Shown here: positions 1-5,709 of the stretch, in pieces | Layout: every line of letters begins with the position of its first letter | Position numbering within the stretch: the stretch's first letter is position 1 | Assembly (NCBI GenBank): GCA_028711205.1 | Contig: JAQTSP010000112.1 | Location: 1 to 7,972, forward strand | Direction of reading: 5' to 3' | DNA length: 7,972 nt | DNA from: Eubacteriales bacterium | GTDB lineage: Bacteria > Bacillota > Clostridia > Christensenellales > SZUA-584 | Notes under the pieces: model-generated | The model's input: only the letters and a program-made list of their open reading frames with translations | Told to the model about the DNA's origin: nothing | The model's database searches: none | Translations under genes and position numbers: made by a program

Positions 1-1049
1 TCTTTTTTTATCTTGTGTATAAATGCGCCGCCCGGCTCACTGATCAGTATGATGCTGAGCGTGTCGGCAACATTTTTCTTGTCCACGAATATGCCCTTCA
101 AAATCTCCTGTTTGTCAAAACCGTCGATGGAATGGGGGAGGCCTGCTTTTTCGAGCACCTGGACGATGCGCGCCGCAGTGCCCGCTTTGGTTTGGCCCAT
201 GCGCTCGCCGGCCGCGGCGATGGCCGCCATGCCGCGCGCGACGCCCTGGCCGTGCGTGACCGCCCGGCCGCCGGCGGCGCCCATGCGTTCGAGGCCGTGG
301 CCGATCGTATGGCCGAAGTTGAGTATCATGCGCTCTGCCTTGTCTTTCTCGTCTGCCGCGACAACGTCACGCTTGATCTCAAGGCACCGTATGATGAAGC
401 CGCCGAGCACTGACGAACCAGCGCCGACACTGTCCATTTTCTCCAAAGAATCAAACATATCGCCGTCTCTGATCAGCGCGTATTTGATCATCTCCGCCAT
501 GCCGTCGGCAAAATCCTGCGGCTTAAGTGTTTTTAGAAAATCCGTGTCGATATACACGGCGCCGGGCTGATAAAAAGCGCCGACGAGGTTTTTACCTTCC
601 GGTATGTTGACGGCCGTCTTCCCGCCCACAGCGCTGTCGATCTGCGCAAGCAGCGTGGTGGGTATCTGCACATACCGCACGCCCCTGAGGTACGACGCCG
701 CGGCGAACCCGGCAAGGTCGCCCACGATGCCACCGCCAAGCGCGACGACGACGTCCGCGCGGTTATAGTTTTTCTGCGCCAGAGCGCTCATGATATCTGC
801 GAACACGCCGATGCTTTTTGATCTTTCGCCCGGCGCGACACGGATGACGTCATGGCCAAGCCTGGCATCGTCAAACGCCTTCAACACCGTCTGCCCGTAC
901 AGGCCGTACACGTTGTCGTCGGTGATAAGAGCGAACCGGCTTTTCGGATACGCATCTTTCAGGCGCGCGGGGATGCTTGTGATCGACCCCTGTTCGATAT
1001 ACACGTTGTATTCGCCCGTGCCCGCTTTTATGTTCAGTATGTTTATCAT
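1..1049 (-). CDS. aroB: 3-dehydroquinate synthase (C-terminus cut by window edge)
   Basis: Converts DAHP to 3-dehydroquinate, the second step of the shikimate pathway, in the cytoplasm using NAD and a divalent metal. 349 codons are present with no stop before the left edge. The family is usually about 340-365 residues, so only a short tail is missing. Visible family motifs are the NAD-binding ALGGGIVGD (residues 103-111), PTTLLAQIDSAVGGKT (130-145), KNLVGAFYQP (153-162), GMAEMIKY (183-190) and NFGHTIGH (244-251). By family knowledge the metal ligands would be E186, H247 and H266. The usual HGE after the last metal histidine reads HGQ here (266-268). The ATG at 1049 is chosen because AAGGA lies about 8 bases upstream, inside the end of tyrA, and the gap to the tyrA stop is only 3 bases, suggesting translational coupling. 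It is the third gene of the aroF-tyrA-aroB operon and should share its attenuator. Confidence 0.96.
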   Translation of the reverse strand, partial: MINILNIKAGTGEYNVYIEQGSITSIPARLKDAYPKSRFALITDDNVYGLYGQTVLKAFDDARLGHDVIRVAPGERSKSIGVFADIMSALAQKNYNRADVVVALGGGIVGDLAGFAAASYLRGVRYVQIPTTLLAQIDSAVGGKTAVNIPEGKNLVGAFYQPGAVYIDTDFLKTLKPQDFADGMAEMIKYALIRDGDMFDSLEKMDSVGAGSSVLGGFIIRCLEIKRDVVAADEKDKAERMILNFGHTIGHGLERMGAAGGRAVTHGQGVARGMAAIAAAGERMGQTKAGTAARIVQVLEKAGLPHSIDGFDKQEILKGIFVDKKNVADTLSIILISEPGGAFIHKIKK

Positions 1050-1052
1050 CTA

Positions 1053-1904
1053 TCATTCCTTCTTGCCCGACATATCGCGAAGCAGCATTTCAAGTGCTTC
1101 CGGGTCGCCTTTATCGATCGCCGCGTCAAGCATGTCGAGGTTCTGCTTCAGCTGCGCGATGCATCCCCGTAAATATTCTCTGTTGTCGGTCAACAGTCCT
1201 GCCCACAGCGCTGAATTTATGTCCGCGACGCGCGTGACCGCATGATAACTGCCCCCGGCGAAACGCTCATTATCGCCGCCGTTGTTCATGGCTTTGACCG
1301 CGAGCGCCGCGATATGCGGTATGTGGCTGATATGCGCGATGATATCGTCGTGAGCGTCCGCGGTCAGCTCGATCATGGTTTCGCTGCCCATGGCTTGTTT
1401 TAATACGTCCGCCCAGAACCGTGCCATGCCGCCCGTTTTCTCGGTCGGTGTCATTATCAGCAGCGAACCTTTAAACAGAGCCGCGTCCGAATGGGCATAC
1501 CCCGTTTTTTCACTGCCCGCCATCGGATGAAGCGGCAGAAGCTCGTGTTTTTCACCCAGTATCTCAATAAGCGTTTGGTTCATGTTTTTTTTAAGGCCGC
1601 CAAACTCCGCAAAAACGGCGACGTCTTTTAAGTGCGGCTTGATCTCTCTGTAAAAATCTGCGACGATGTACGGCGCAAGACAGCAGATGACAAGATCAAA
1701 AGCGGGCATGTCGCCGTAAAGGCTGCTGTAGCCCGTTTTAATGATGCCGTCATCTTCTGCGGCGGCCACGGAACGAACGTCACCGTCATATCCAAAAAGA
1801 TGTCCGATGCCTTTCTTTTTCAGCGCCTTTGCGACAGAACCGCCAATCAGCCCGAGACCGGCGATCATGATATTACTGCTTTTTAAAAACTCGCTGTTCA
1901 TCAT
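1053..1904 (-). CDS. tyrA: Prephenate dehydrogenase
   Basis: Oxidatively decarboxylates prephenate to 4-hydroxyphenylpyruvate, the committed step to tyrosine. The 283-residue protein opens with a Rossmann fold: GLGLIGGS at residues 16-23, and an acidic residue (D40) at the end of the second strand that favours NAD over NADP. The substrate region shows [11 protein letters not shown] (126-136) and HISHIPH (191-197), both typical of the TyrA family. The loop usually written DVxSVK or DVxGVK reads AEFGGLK (99-105), so the Asp is replaced by Glu. The protein ends about where the catalytic core ends. The C-terminal ACT domain present in the longer Bacillus-type enzymes (about 370 residues) is absent, so tyrosine feedback through ACT is not expected. 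The start lies one base after the aroF stop. Two ATGs are adjacent (1904 and 1901) and the choice between them is open. Only a weak GGGAAAG lies upstream, so coupling to aroF translation is likely. Confidence 0.95.
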   Translation of the reverse strand: MMNSEFLKSSNIMIAGLGLIGGSVAKALKKKGIGHLFGYDGDVRSVAAAEDDGIIKTGYSSLYGDMPAFDLVICCLAPYIVADFYREIKPHLKDVAVFAEFGGLKKNMNQTLIEILGEKHELLPLHPMAGSEKTGYAHSDAALFKGSLLIMTPTEKTGGMARFWADVLKQAMGSETMIELTADAHDDIIAHISHIPHIAALAVKAMNNGGDNERFAGGSYHAVTRVADINSALWAGLLTDNREYLRGCIAQLKQNLDMLDAAIDKGDPEALEMLLRDMSGKKE

Positions 1905-1905
1905 A

Positions 1906-2922
1906 CTATATTGTCTTTCCCATCAGCGCGGCCGCGCCTCTGAGCTTTTCCGCCAGTTTTGAGAATTTGTCGGGAAGCAGCGACTGTTTGCCGTCGGAGA
2001 GCGCTTCGGAAGGCTGTTCGTGCACCTCGACCATCACGCCGTCAGCGCCGACGCAAACGGCTGCCATCGCAAGAGGCTCAACCGCCCACCACAGCCCTGT
2101 CGCGTGGCTCGGGTCGACGATAACAGGCAGATGACTGACCTTTTTGATGACCGGCACCGCGGAAAGGTCAAGCGTATTTCTGGTGAACGTTTCGTACGTC
2201 CTGATGCCCCGTTCGCAAAGCACCACGTTCGGGTTTCCGCCCGACACGATGTATTCGGCGGACATCAGCCACTCTTCGATTGTGGCGGAGAGGCCGCGTT
2301 TTAAGAGTACCGGTGTTTGGCATTTGCCAAGCTCACGCAGCAGCACGTAGTTTTGCATGTTGCGCGCGCCCACCTGAATGATGTCCACCTTGTCGACAAA
2401 CAGGTCGATCAGATCAACGCTTGTGATCTCGGTCACAATGGGCAGCCCTGTTTCCTTTCTGGCCGTTTCAAGGTGTTTGAGGCCTTCGATACCAAGCCCC
2501 TGAAACCGGTACGGGTTGGTGCGTGGTTTGTACGCACCACCGCGAAGGAAGTTGGCGCCGGCCGCTTTAACCTTTTTCGCGATCGATATGATCTGTTCTT
2601 CACTCTCGACAGAGCAGGGCCCCGCCATCAGCGCCAGCCGGTTCCCGCCGATCTCGAAACCGCCCACGTTCACGATCGTATCGTCGGGATGAAAAGCGCG
2701 GTTGACTTTTTTATAGGGCTCCTGTATGCGCATCACCTTTTTGACGACTTCTTTTTCCTGTATCGGATCCGTATCGAGCGCCGACGTATCGCCGATCAGC
2801 CCGAGGATAGAATAGTTGACGCCGTCCATGCGCTGGACTTCAAGGTTGTACTCGGTCTCCAGTGTTTTAATCAGTTCCGCGACATTTTGTTGTTCCGAAT
2901 TGGGTTTGAGTATAATAATCAT
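1906..2922 (-). CDS. aroF: 3-deoxy-7-phosphoheptulonate (DAHP) synthase, type I-beta, with N-terminal regulatory domain
   Basis: Condenses phosphoenolpyruvate and erythrose-4-phosphate to DAHP, the entry step to all aromatic amino acids. It has 338 residues. Residues 1 to about 75 match the ferredoxin-like regulatory domain found on many Firmicutes and Thermotoga enzymes, which in that family gives allosteric feedback by Tyr or Phe. The TIM-barrel core follows, with GPCSVES (101-107), [17 protein letters not shown] (128-144), GARNMQN (185-191), LKRG (207-210) and DPSHATG (270-276). The expected metal ligands are C103, H273, E299 and D310. The ATG at 2922 is preceded by GGAG (2931-2934) at 8 bases. 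It is the first structural gene of the operon. Its ribosome binding site sits just past a terminator hairpin that follows an aromatic-rich leader ORF. Control therefore probably acts at two levels, transcription attenuation and enzyme feedback. The second level is inferred from the domain only. Confidence 0.97.
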   Translation of the reverse strand: MIIILKPNSEQQNVAELIKTLETEYNLEVQRMDGVNYSILGLIGDTSALDTDPIQEKEVVKKVMRIQEPYKKVNRAFHPDDTIVNVGGFEIGGNRLALMAGPCSVESEEQIISIAKKVKAAGANFLRGGAYKPRTNPYRFQGLGIEGLKHLETARKETGLPIVTEITSVDLIDLFVDKVDIIQVGARNMQNYVLLRELGKCQTPVLLKRGLSATIEEWLMSAEYIVSGGNPNVVLCERGIRTYETFTRNTLDLSAVPVIKKVSHLPVIVDPSHATGLWWAVEPLAMAAVCVGADGVMVEVHEQPSEALSDGKQSLLPDKFSKLAEKLRGAAALMGKTI

Positions 2923-2939
2923 TTCATTTCCTCCGGTTT

Positions 2940-2973
2940 AAAAATTAAAAGGGAGCCCGGTATGAGCTCCCTT
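2940..2973 (-). terminator. Attenuator terminator hairpin in the aroF leader
   Basis: On the minus strand an 8-bp stem, AAGGGAGC (2973-2966) with GCTCCCTT (2956-2949), encloses the loop TCATACCGG and is followed by TTAATTTTT. It lies 27 bases after the leader-peptide stop codon and ends 6 bases before the aroF Shine-Dalgarno. It is therefore placed to stop transcription before aroF, not after a gene. The T tract is interrupted by AA, so termination may be partial, which suits a regulated attenuator. The loop and part of the 3' arm can alternatively pair with the leader codons at 3049-3060. Confidence 0.8.
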
Positions 2974-3000
2974 AGTATACATGTGTATCTTTGTTCTTTT

Positions 3001-3129
3001 TCAAGCAACCCATTCCGTGATCCGGCGTATGAACTTTTTAAACGCAAAATACCAGTAGCTATAATAATAGCCCTGGCTTGTAAACGAGAAAAAGTATTTG
3101 CCTGCAGATATGTTCATCAATCTGTCCAT
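3001..3129 (-). CDS. Aromatic-rich leader peptide of the aro operon (42 aa)
   Basis: A 42-codon ORF starts with ATG at 3129, has GGAG at 3136-3139 (6-base spacing), and ends in TGA at 3003-3001. It lies about 30 bases downstream of the probable transcription start. Fourteen of 42 residues are aromatic: 6 Tyr, 6 Phe and 2 Trp. They cluster as YFFSF (12-16) and YYYSYWYFAF (21-30), followed by a basic tail KKFIRR (31-36) and a late Trp (W40). The reading frame carries no recognisable domain. It sits upstream of a terminator hairpin that precedes aroF. This composition and placement match regulatory leader peptides of ribosome-mediated attenuation, as known for trpL and pheL of enterobacteria and for the aroF leader reported in Corynebacterium. 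The inferred role is that shortage of charged aromatic tRNAs stalls the ribosome in the clusters and lets aroF-tyrA-aroB be transcribed. The peptide itself probably has no other function. A short hydrophobic membrane peptide is a less likely alternative. Confidence 0.85.
   Translation of the reverse strand: MDRLMNISAGKYFFSFTSQGYYYSYWYFAFKKFIRRITEWVA
3049..3076 (-). promoter_or_regulatory. Pause/anti-antiterminator hairpin over the aromatic codons
   Basis: Within the leader ORF the minus-strand RNA can fold as CCAG-g-GCTAT, loop TATT, ATAGC-ta-CTGG (3076-3052), giving 9 base pairs with a small internal loop. The 5' arm covers codons 18-22 and the 3' arm codons 23-26. The 3' arm AGC-TA-CTGGTAT (3060-3049) can instead pair with ATACCGGGCT (2963-2954) in the terminator, giving 10 pairs (one G-U) with a 2-base bulge. 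The two pairings exclude each other, like segments 1:2, 2:3 and 3:4 of classical attenuators. This was found by eye and not by energy calculation. Confidence 0.5.
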
Positions 3130-3166
3130 ATTGCTCTCCGCATTGCACTCCAAATGAATTTGATTT

Positions 3167-3196
3167 ATTATATGCATGGTTTCATCTTCCCGTCAA
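3167..3196 (-). promoter_or_regulatory. Promoter of the aro leader and operon
   Basis: On the minus strand TTGACG (3196-3191) and a perfect TATAAT (3172-3167) are separated by 18 bases, fitting the vegetative sigma-A consensus. Transcription should begin near 3160. The DNA just upstream is rich in T tracts on this strand (3199-3244), which could act as an UP-like element. The start gives a leader of about 240 bases before aroF. Confidence 0.85.
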
Positions 3197-3304
3197 GCAA
3201 AAAAAACGAATAAAGGCAAAAAAATGCAAAACAGGCGTTTTTTTGACGTGCTTAAGCCGGTAAACAGGCGGCATATCATACCGGAACGATGTTAAAAACA
3301 ATGC
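3197..3304. other. Divergent intergenic region with A/T tracts and inverted repeats
   Basis: No gene is seen between the two back-to-back promoters. The stretch holds a run of eight A (3199-3206), seven A (3218-3224) and seven T (3238-3244). The 13 bases at 3236-3248 (CGT7GACG) are the reverse complement of CGTCAA...AAAAAACG at 3191-3208, except for a 5-base insertion, so this inverted repeat includes the aro -35 box. A second inverted repeat is CCGGTA (3257-3262) with TACCGG (3279-3284). Either could be an operator or simply curved DNA; no regulator family can be named. Confidence 0.5.
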
Positions 3305-3333
3305 TTGTCACCGTGATTTGCTTATGTTATAAT
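3305..3333 (+). promoter_or_regulatory. Promoter of rplS
   Basis: TTGTCA (3305-3310) and a perfect TATAAT (3328-3333) are separated by the ideal 17 bases. The predicted start near 3340 gives a 5' UTR of about 70 bases before rplS. Confidence 0.87.
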
Positions 3334-3340
3334 CTCTAGG

Positions 3341-3390
3341 TTGATTTAGGGCGGTCCTCTTTTCGGATCATACGGATATGAACGCCTGAA
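3341..3390 (+). ncRNA. Structured rplS 5' UTR, possible L19 autoregulatory leader
   Basis: The short UTR can fold into a compact three-way junction. A closing stem pairs GGCG (3350-3353) with CGCC (3383-3386), extendable outward by a G-U pair. A second stem pairs GTCC (3354-3357) with GGAT (3365-3368) around a pyrimidine-rich loop. A third pairs CATA (3369-3372) with TATG (3377-3380) around CGGA. Structured L19 leaders upstream of rplS are known in Firmicutes, where the protein is thought to bind its own mRNA. I recognise position and compactness, not a confirmed consensus match. Confidence 0.45.
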
Positions 3391-3408
3391 TGAAAAGGAG
3401 GAATCAGC

Positions 3409-3753
3409 ATGAACAATACGATAACAGCCATTGAAAAAGAGAACATGCGGACCGATCTGCCCGAGGTGAACATCGGCGATACCGTCAAGGTCTTCGTCAA
3501 GGTTATAGAGGGTACAAGAGAACGGCTTCAGGGTTTTGAAGGATACGTGATTGCCAAAAAAGGCGGCGGTATCCGCGAGACGATCACTGTGCGCCGCGTA
3601 TCATTCGGTATCGGCATCGAGAGGATGTTCCCGATCCATTCGCCGAAGATCGCGAGTATCGAGAAAGTCAGAAAGAACAAGGTCAGGCGGTCGAAGCTTT
3701 ACTATCTGCGCGACAGGGCGGGCAAGGCTGCAAAATTAAAAGAAAAGCGATAA
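3409..3753 (+). CDS. rplS: 50S ribosomal protein L19
   Basis: L19 sits at the 30S-50S interface of the ribosome and helps form an intersubunit bridge. The 114 residues match the usual length of 110-120. Visible family features are [19 protein letters not shown] (residues 23-41), the glycine-rich [13 protein letters not shown] (43-55), [16 protein letters not shown] (60-75), then a basic tail with [16 protein letters not shown]. The start has a strong AAGGAGG 8 bases upstream. In most Firmicutes rplS directly follows trmD in the rpsP-rimM-trmD-rplS operon. Here nothing of that cluster precedes it: it begins its own transcript from the promoter at 3305-3333, divergent from the aro operon. A terminator follows 4 bases after the stop, so most transcripts are probably monocistronic with some read-through to ylqF. 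Confidence 0.98.
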   Translation: MNNTITAIEKENMRTDLPEVNIGDTVKVFVKVIEGTRERLQGFEGYVIAKKGGGIRETITVRRVSFGIGIERMFPIHSPKIASIEKVRKNKVRRSKLYYLRDRAGKAAKLKEKR

Positions 3754-3757
3754 CACG

Positions 3758-3783
3758 AGGAAGCCCTGCGCGGCTTCTTTTGT
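3758..3783 (+). terminator. Rho-independent terminator after rplS
   Basis: AGGAAGCC (3758-3765) pairs with GGCTTCTT (3772-3779) around the loop CTGCGC, followed by TTG. TAACA at 3751 and TGTTA at 3781 could lengthen the base of the stem. The tail is short, so read-through into ylqF is plausible; no convincing promoter is seen between the two genes. Confidence 0.8.
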
Positions 3784-3791
3784 TATGATGG

Positions 3792-3873
3792 GGTCCCCGG
3801 TGACGCGAAGCGTCGTTGGGGTGAAATGACGCGGTCCCCGAAAAGCCGCAGGTTTTATGGGTGAAATGGGAAA
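3792..3873 (+). repeat. Tandem pair of 41-bp palindromic units
   Basis: Two units of exactly 41 bases (3792-3832 and 3833-3873) share the frame GGTCCCCG, a 17-base inner palindrome, then TGGG(G)TGAAATG. The inner palindromes differ. Unit A has GTGACGC-GAA-GCGTCGT (3800-3816) and unit B has AAAAGCC-GCA-GGTTTTA (3841-3857). Each folds as one long hairpin, with CCCC pairing GGG(G) outside the inner arms. Unit B reaches into the ribosome-binding region of ylqF. A related hairpin lies at 7163-7190. This has the form of a dispersed REP-like intergenic element whose arms change together while the ends stay fixed. Confidence 0.75.
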
Positions 3874-3877
3874 AATC

Positions 3878-4723
3878 ATGGACATAAATTGGTATCCCGG
3901 GCATATGGCCAAGTCAAAACGGCTGCTCGGCGAAAAACTGAAGCTGATCAGCGTTGCCGTGATCGCCGTGGACGCACGCGCGCCGCTATCGACGTTTAAC
4001 CCCGACTTAATAAACATACTCGCGGGCAAGGAATGCATCGTCGTGCTCAACAAGAGCGATCTTGCCGACCCGGCGCAAACAGCGCTTTGGACGCAGTATT
4101 ATATGAAAAAGTTCTCAAATGCGGTTTCTTTTTGCGCAATCAGAGATAAAAAAAACGCGCTGCTGTCCGCGATCAACAATGCGGCAAAGCCGGTCATCAA
4201 GAAGTATGCGGACAAGGGTATGAGAAAAACGATACGCGTGCTTGTCGCGGGCATCCCCAACGTCGGCAAATCGGCGATCATCAACCGGCTGATCGGGCGC
4301 AAGAGCGCCAGGGAAGGCGACAAGCCGGGCGTCACGCGCGGCCTTCAGTGGGTCAGGCTCTCGGACGTGCTCGAGCTTTTAGACTCGCCGGGGCTTCTCT
4401 GGCCAAAGATCGAGTCGGAAGACGCCGCTGTCAAGATCGCGCTTGCCGGCTGCATCAAACAGGAGATCATCGATATCGTACCGCTTGCGCTTCGGCTGAT
4501 CGATATTTTGTCTGCCGTCGCGCCAGGGGCAATCTCTGAAAGGTACGGCATAGAAACCGGTGGAGAATCGCGCGATATCCTTGCAAATATATGTAAAAAA
4601 AGAGGTTTTTTGATCAAAAAGGGCGAATATGACATAGACAGGGGCGCCAAGGCGCTTCTTGATGAATTCAAGGGAGGCCGGCTCGGGCGCATCACGCTTG
4701 AGACACCGAAAGATTTTGAATAG
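3878..4723 (+). CDS. ylqF: Ribosome biogenesis GTPase YlqF/RbgA
   Basis: A circularly permuted GTPase that acts late in 50S subunit assembly. From the ATG at 3878 the protein has 281 residues, normal for the family, and opens with MDINWYPGHMAK, the hallmark N-terminus. The motifs appear in permuted order: G4 NKSD (58-61), G1 GIPNVGKS (125-132), G2 threonine in PGVTRG (150-155), and G3 DSPG (169-172) followed by LLWP. The C-terminal helical RNA-binding part follows. An in-frame ATG at 3857 would add seven residues that come from the palindromic repeat and are foreign to the family, so it was rejected. At 3878 only a weak GGGA lies 6 bases upstream. The gene sits between rplS and rnhB, the usual Firmicutes order, and overlaps rnhB by 8 bases if the TTG start of rnhB is right. 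Confidence 0.95.
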   Translation: MDINWYPGHMAKSKRLLGEKLKLISVAVIAVDARAPLSTFNPDLINILAGKECIVVLNKSDLADPAQTALWTQYYMKKFSNAVSFCAIRDKKNALLSAINNAAKPVIKKYADKGMRKTIRVLVAGIPNVGKSAIINRLIGRKSAREGDKPGVTRGLQWVRLSDVLELLDSPGLLWPKIESEDAAVKIALAGCIKQEIIDIVPLALRLIDILSAVAPGAISERYGIETGGESRDILANICKKRGFLIKKGEYDIDRGAKALLDEFKGGRLGRITLETPKDFE

Positions 4724-5345
4724 CGAAGCACAAGAACAAAAAAGGCTGCAGGCCATGTGCGCGTATGAGAAGCCGTACTGGGACAAGGGGCTTTATGTCG
4801 CGGGCATGGACGAGGCCGGGCGCGGGCCGCTGGCGGGGCCGTGCGTTGCGGCGGCCGTCATCATGCCGCCCGGCTGCCTGATACCCGGCGTCGACGACTC
4901 AAAAAAGCTGTCCGAGAAAAAGAGGCAGGCGCTGTACGCTCTGATCACATCAGCTGCGGTTGCCTATGCCGTGGGCATCGTGGACAACAGGGTGGTCGAC
5001 GAGATCAACATACTCAACGCGGCCAAACGCGCGTTTGCAGAGGCGTACCGCGGGCTTGAGGTCATGCCGGCGTTTGTTTTCTGCGACAAGATCGGCGGTA
5101 TTGATATCGGCACGGATTATCAGGAGATCGTCGGTGGCGACAGGCTTTGCTACAGCGTGGCAGCGGCATCGATCGTCGCGAAGGTGACAAGGGACGAGAT
5201 GATGCGGCAATACGCCCTTTTGTACCCTCTGTACGGTTTTGAGCAGCACAAGGGATACGGTACGCAGAGCCATAGGGAATGCATCATCAGATACGGTGTC
5301 TGCGATATTCACCGTATGTCGTTTTTGAAGAAGATCATATCATGA
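4716..5345 (+). CDS. rnhB: Ribonuclease HII
   Basis: Cleaves RNA in RNA-DNA hybrids and removes single ribonucleotides from DNA. With the TTG start at 4716 it has 209 residues. The catalytic signature is AGMDEAGRGPLAGP (29-42), with D32 and E33. D124 in FVFCDKIGG and D160 in AAASIVAKVTRDE (149-161) complete the expected four-carboxylate site. HKGYGTQSH (178-186) and the C-terminal HRMSFLKKI (199-207) are also typical. Two family positions differ: the residue after the third Asp is Lys where Gly or Ala is usual, and the common KGD reads GGD (140-142). The start is uncertain. TTG 4716 keeps the RLxxMxxYE segment often found in relatives, while ATG 4755 would give 196 residues. Neither has a good Shine-Dalgarno, in keeping with coupling to ylqF. 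It overlaps yraN by 4 bases. Confidence 0.95.
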   Translation: MNSEAQEQKRLQAMCAYEKPYWDKGLYVAGMDEAGRGPLAGPCVAAAVIMPPGCLIPGVDDSKKLSEKKRQALYALITSAAVAYAVGIVDNRVVDEINILNAAKRAFAEAYRGLEVMPAFVFCDKIGGIDIGTDYQEIVGGDRLCYSVAAASIVAKVTRDEMMRQYALLYPLYGFEQHKGYGTQSHRECIIRYGVCDIHRMSFLKKIIS

Positions 5346-5695
5346 ACTCGAGAAGCAAAGGAAACAGAGGCGAGGATCTGGCGGCGGCTTATCTTGAGCA
5401 AAGCGGCTGTGAGGTTCTCTCACGCAACTATTATATTCGCGGCGGAGAGGTGGACATCATCTTTTCTGATGGAGACATGACGGTGTTCTGCGAGGTCAAG
5501 CTGAGGAACCAGGACCGGTTCGGGACACCGGCCGAAGCGGTCGGCACAGCCAAACAAAAGCGCATATGCCGGGCGGCGCTTGACTACGCCGACAAAAATA
5601 AAACCATTGATGAAAAATACAGATTTGATATAATAGAGATATATTGCGGCAAAATAAACCATATCAAAAACGCGTTTGAGTTTATTTCGCTTTAG
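5342..5695 (+). CDS. yraN: YraN / UPF0102 family protein (endonuclease-like fold)
   Basis: A 117-residue member of the UPF0102 family, which has a PD-(D/E)XK nuclease-like fold and an uncertain cellular role, often linked by context to DNA or RNA processing. Visible motifs are the N-terminal SKGNRGEDLAAAYLE (5-19), SRNYYIRGGEVDII (27-40) and FCEVKLR (49-55). E11, E36, D38, E51 and K53 form the likely nuclease-type site. The ATG at 5342 overlaps the rnhB stop in an ATGA arrangement. An upstream in-frame ATG at 5279 would add 21 residues translated from the rnhB sequence in another frame and was rejected. The close rnhB-yraN pairing is common in bacteria and suggests a shared role, but none can be assigned from sequence. 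Confidence 0.93.
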   Translation: MNSRSKGNRGEDLAAAYLEQSGCEVLSRNYYIRGGEVDIIFSDGDMTVFCEVKLRNQDRFGTPAEAVGTAKQKRICRAALDYADKNKTIDEKYRFDIIEIYCGKINHIKNAFEFISL

Positions 5696-5709
5696 GTTAC
5701 GGGAGTATA

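Noticed and set aside
2923..3160. T-box riboswitch upstream of aroF
   Set aside because: The conserved antiterminator sequence near GGGTGGNACC and a specifier-loop layout are not visible; the aromatic-rich ORF explains the leader better.
2317..3213. 298-codon plus-strand ORF across the aroF start and the intergenic region
   Set aside because: It is antisense to the clearly conserved aroF and its leader, has no domain or ribosome binding site, and is a by-product of the codon use of aroF.
3243..3280. Second plus-strand promoter starting with TTGACG at 3243
   Set aside because: At a 16-18 base spacing the sequence is GC-rich with no -10 box; rplS has a much better promoter at 3305-3333.
3857..3877. 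Upstream ATG start for ylqF
   Set aside because: It would add seven residues encoded by the end of the palindromic repeat, while the family begins with the M-x-I-x-W-(Y/F)-PGHMAK segment at 3878.
3736..4053. 105-codon minus-strand ORF opposite the rplS terminator and ylqF start
   Set aside because: It runs through a terminator and repeats, lacks a recognisable product, and opposes a well-supported gene.
5279..5341. Upstream ATG start for yraN
   Set aside because: The added residues come from rnhB sequence read in another frame and have no match to the UPF0102 N-terminus; ATG 5342 gives the classical stop-start overlap.
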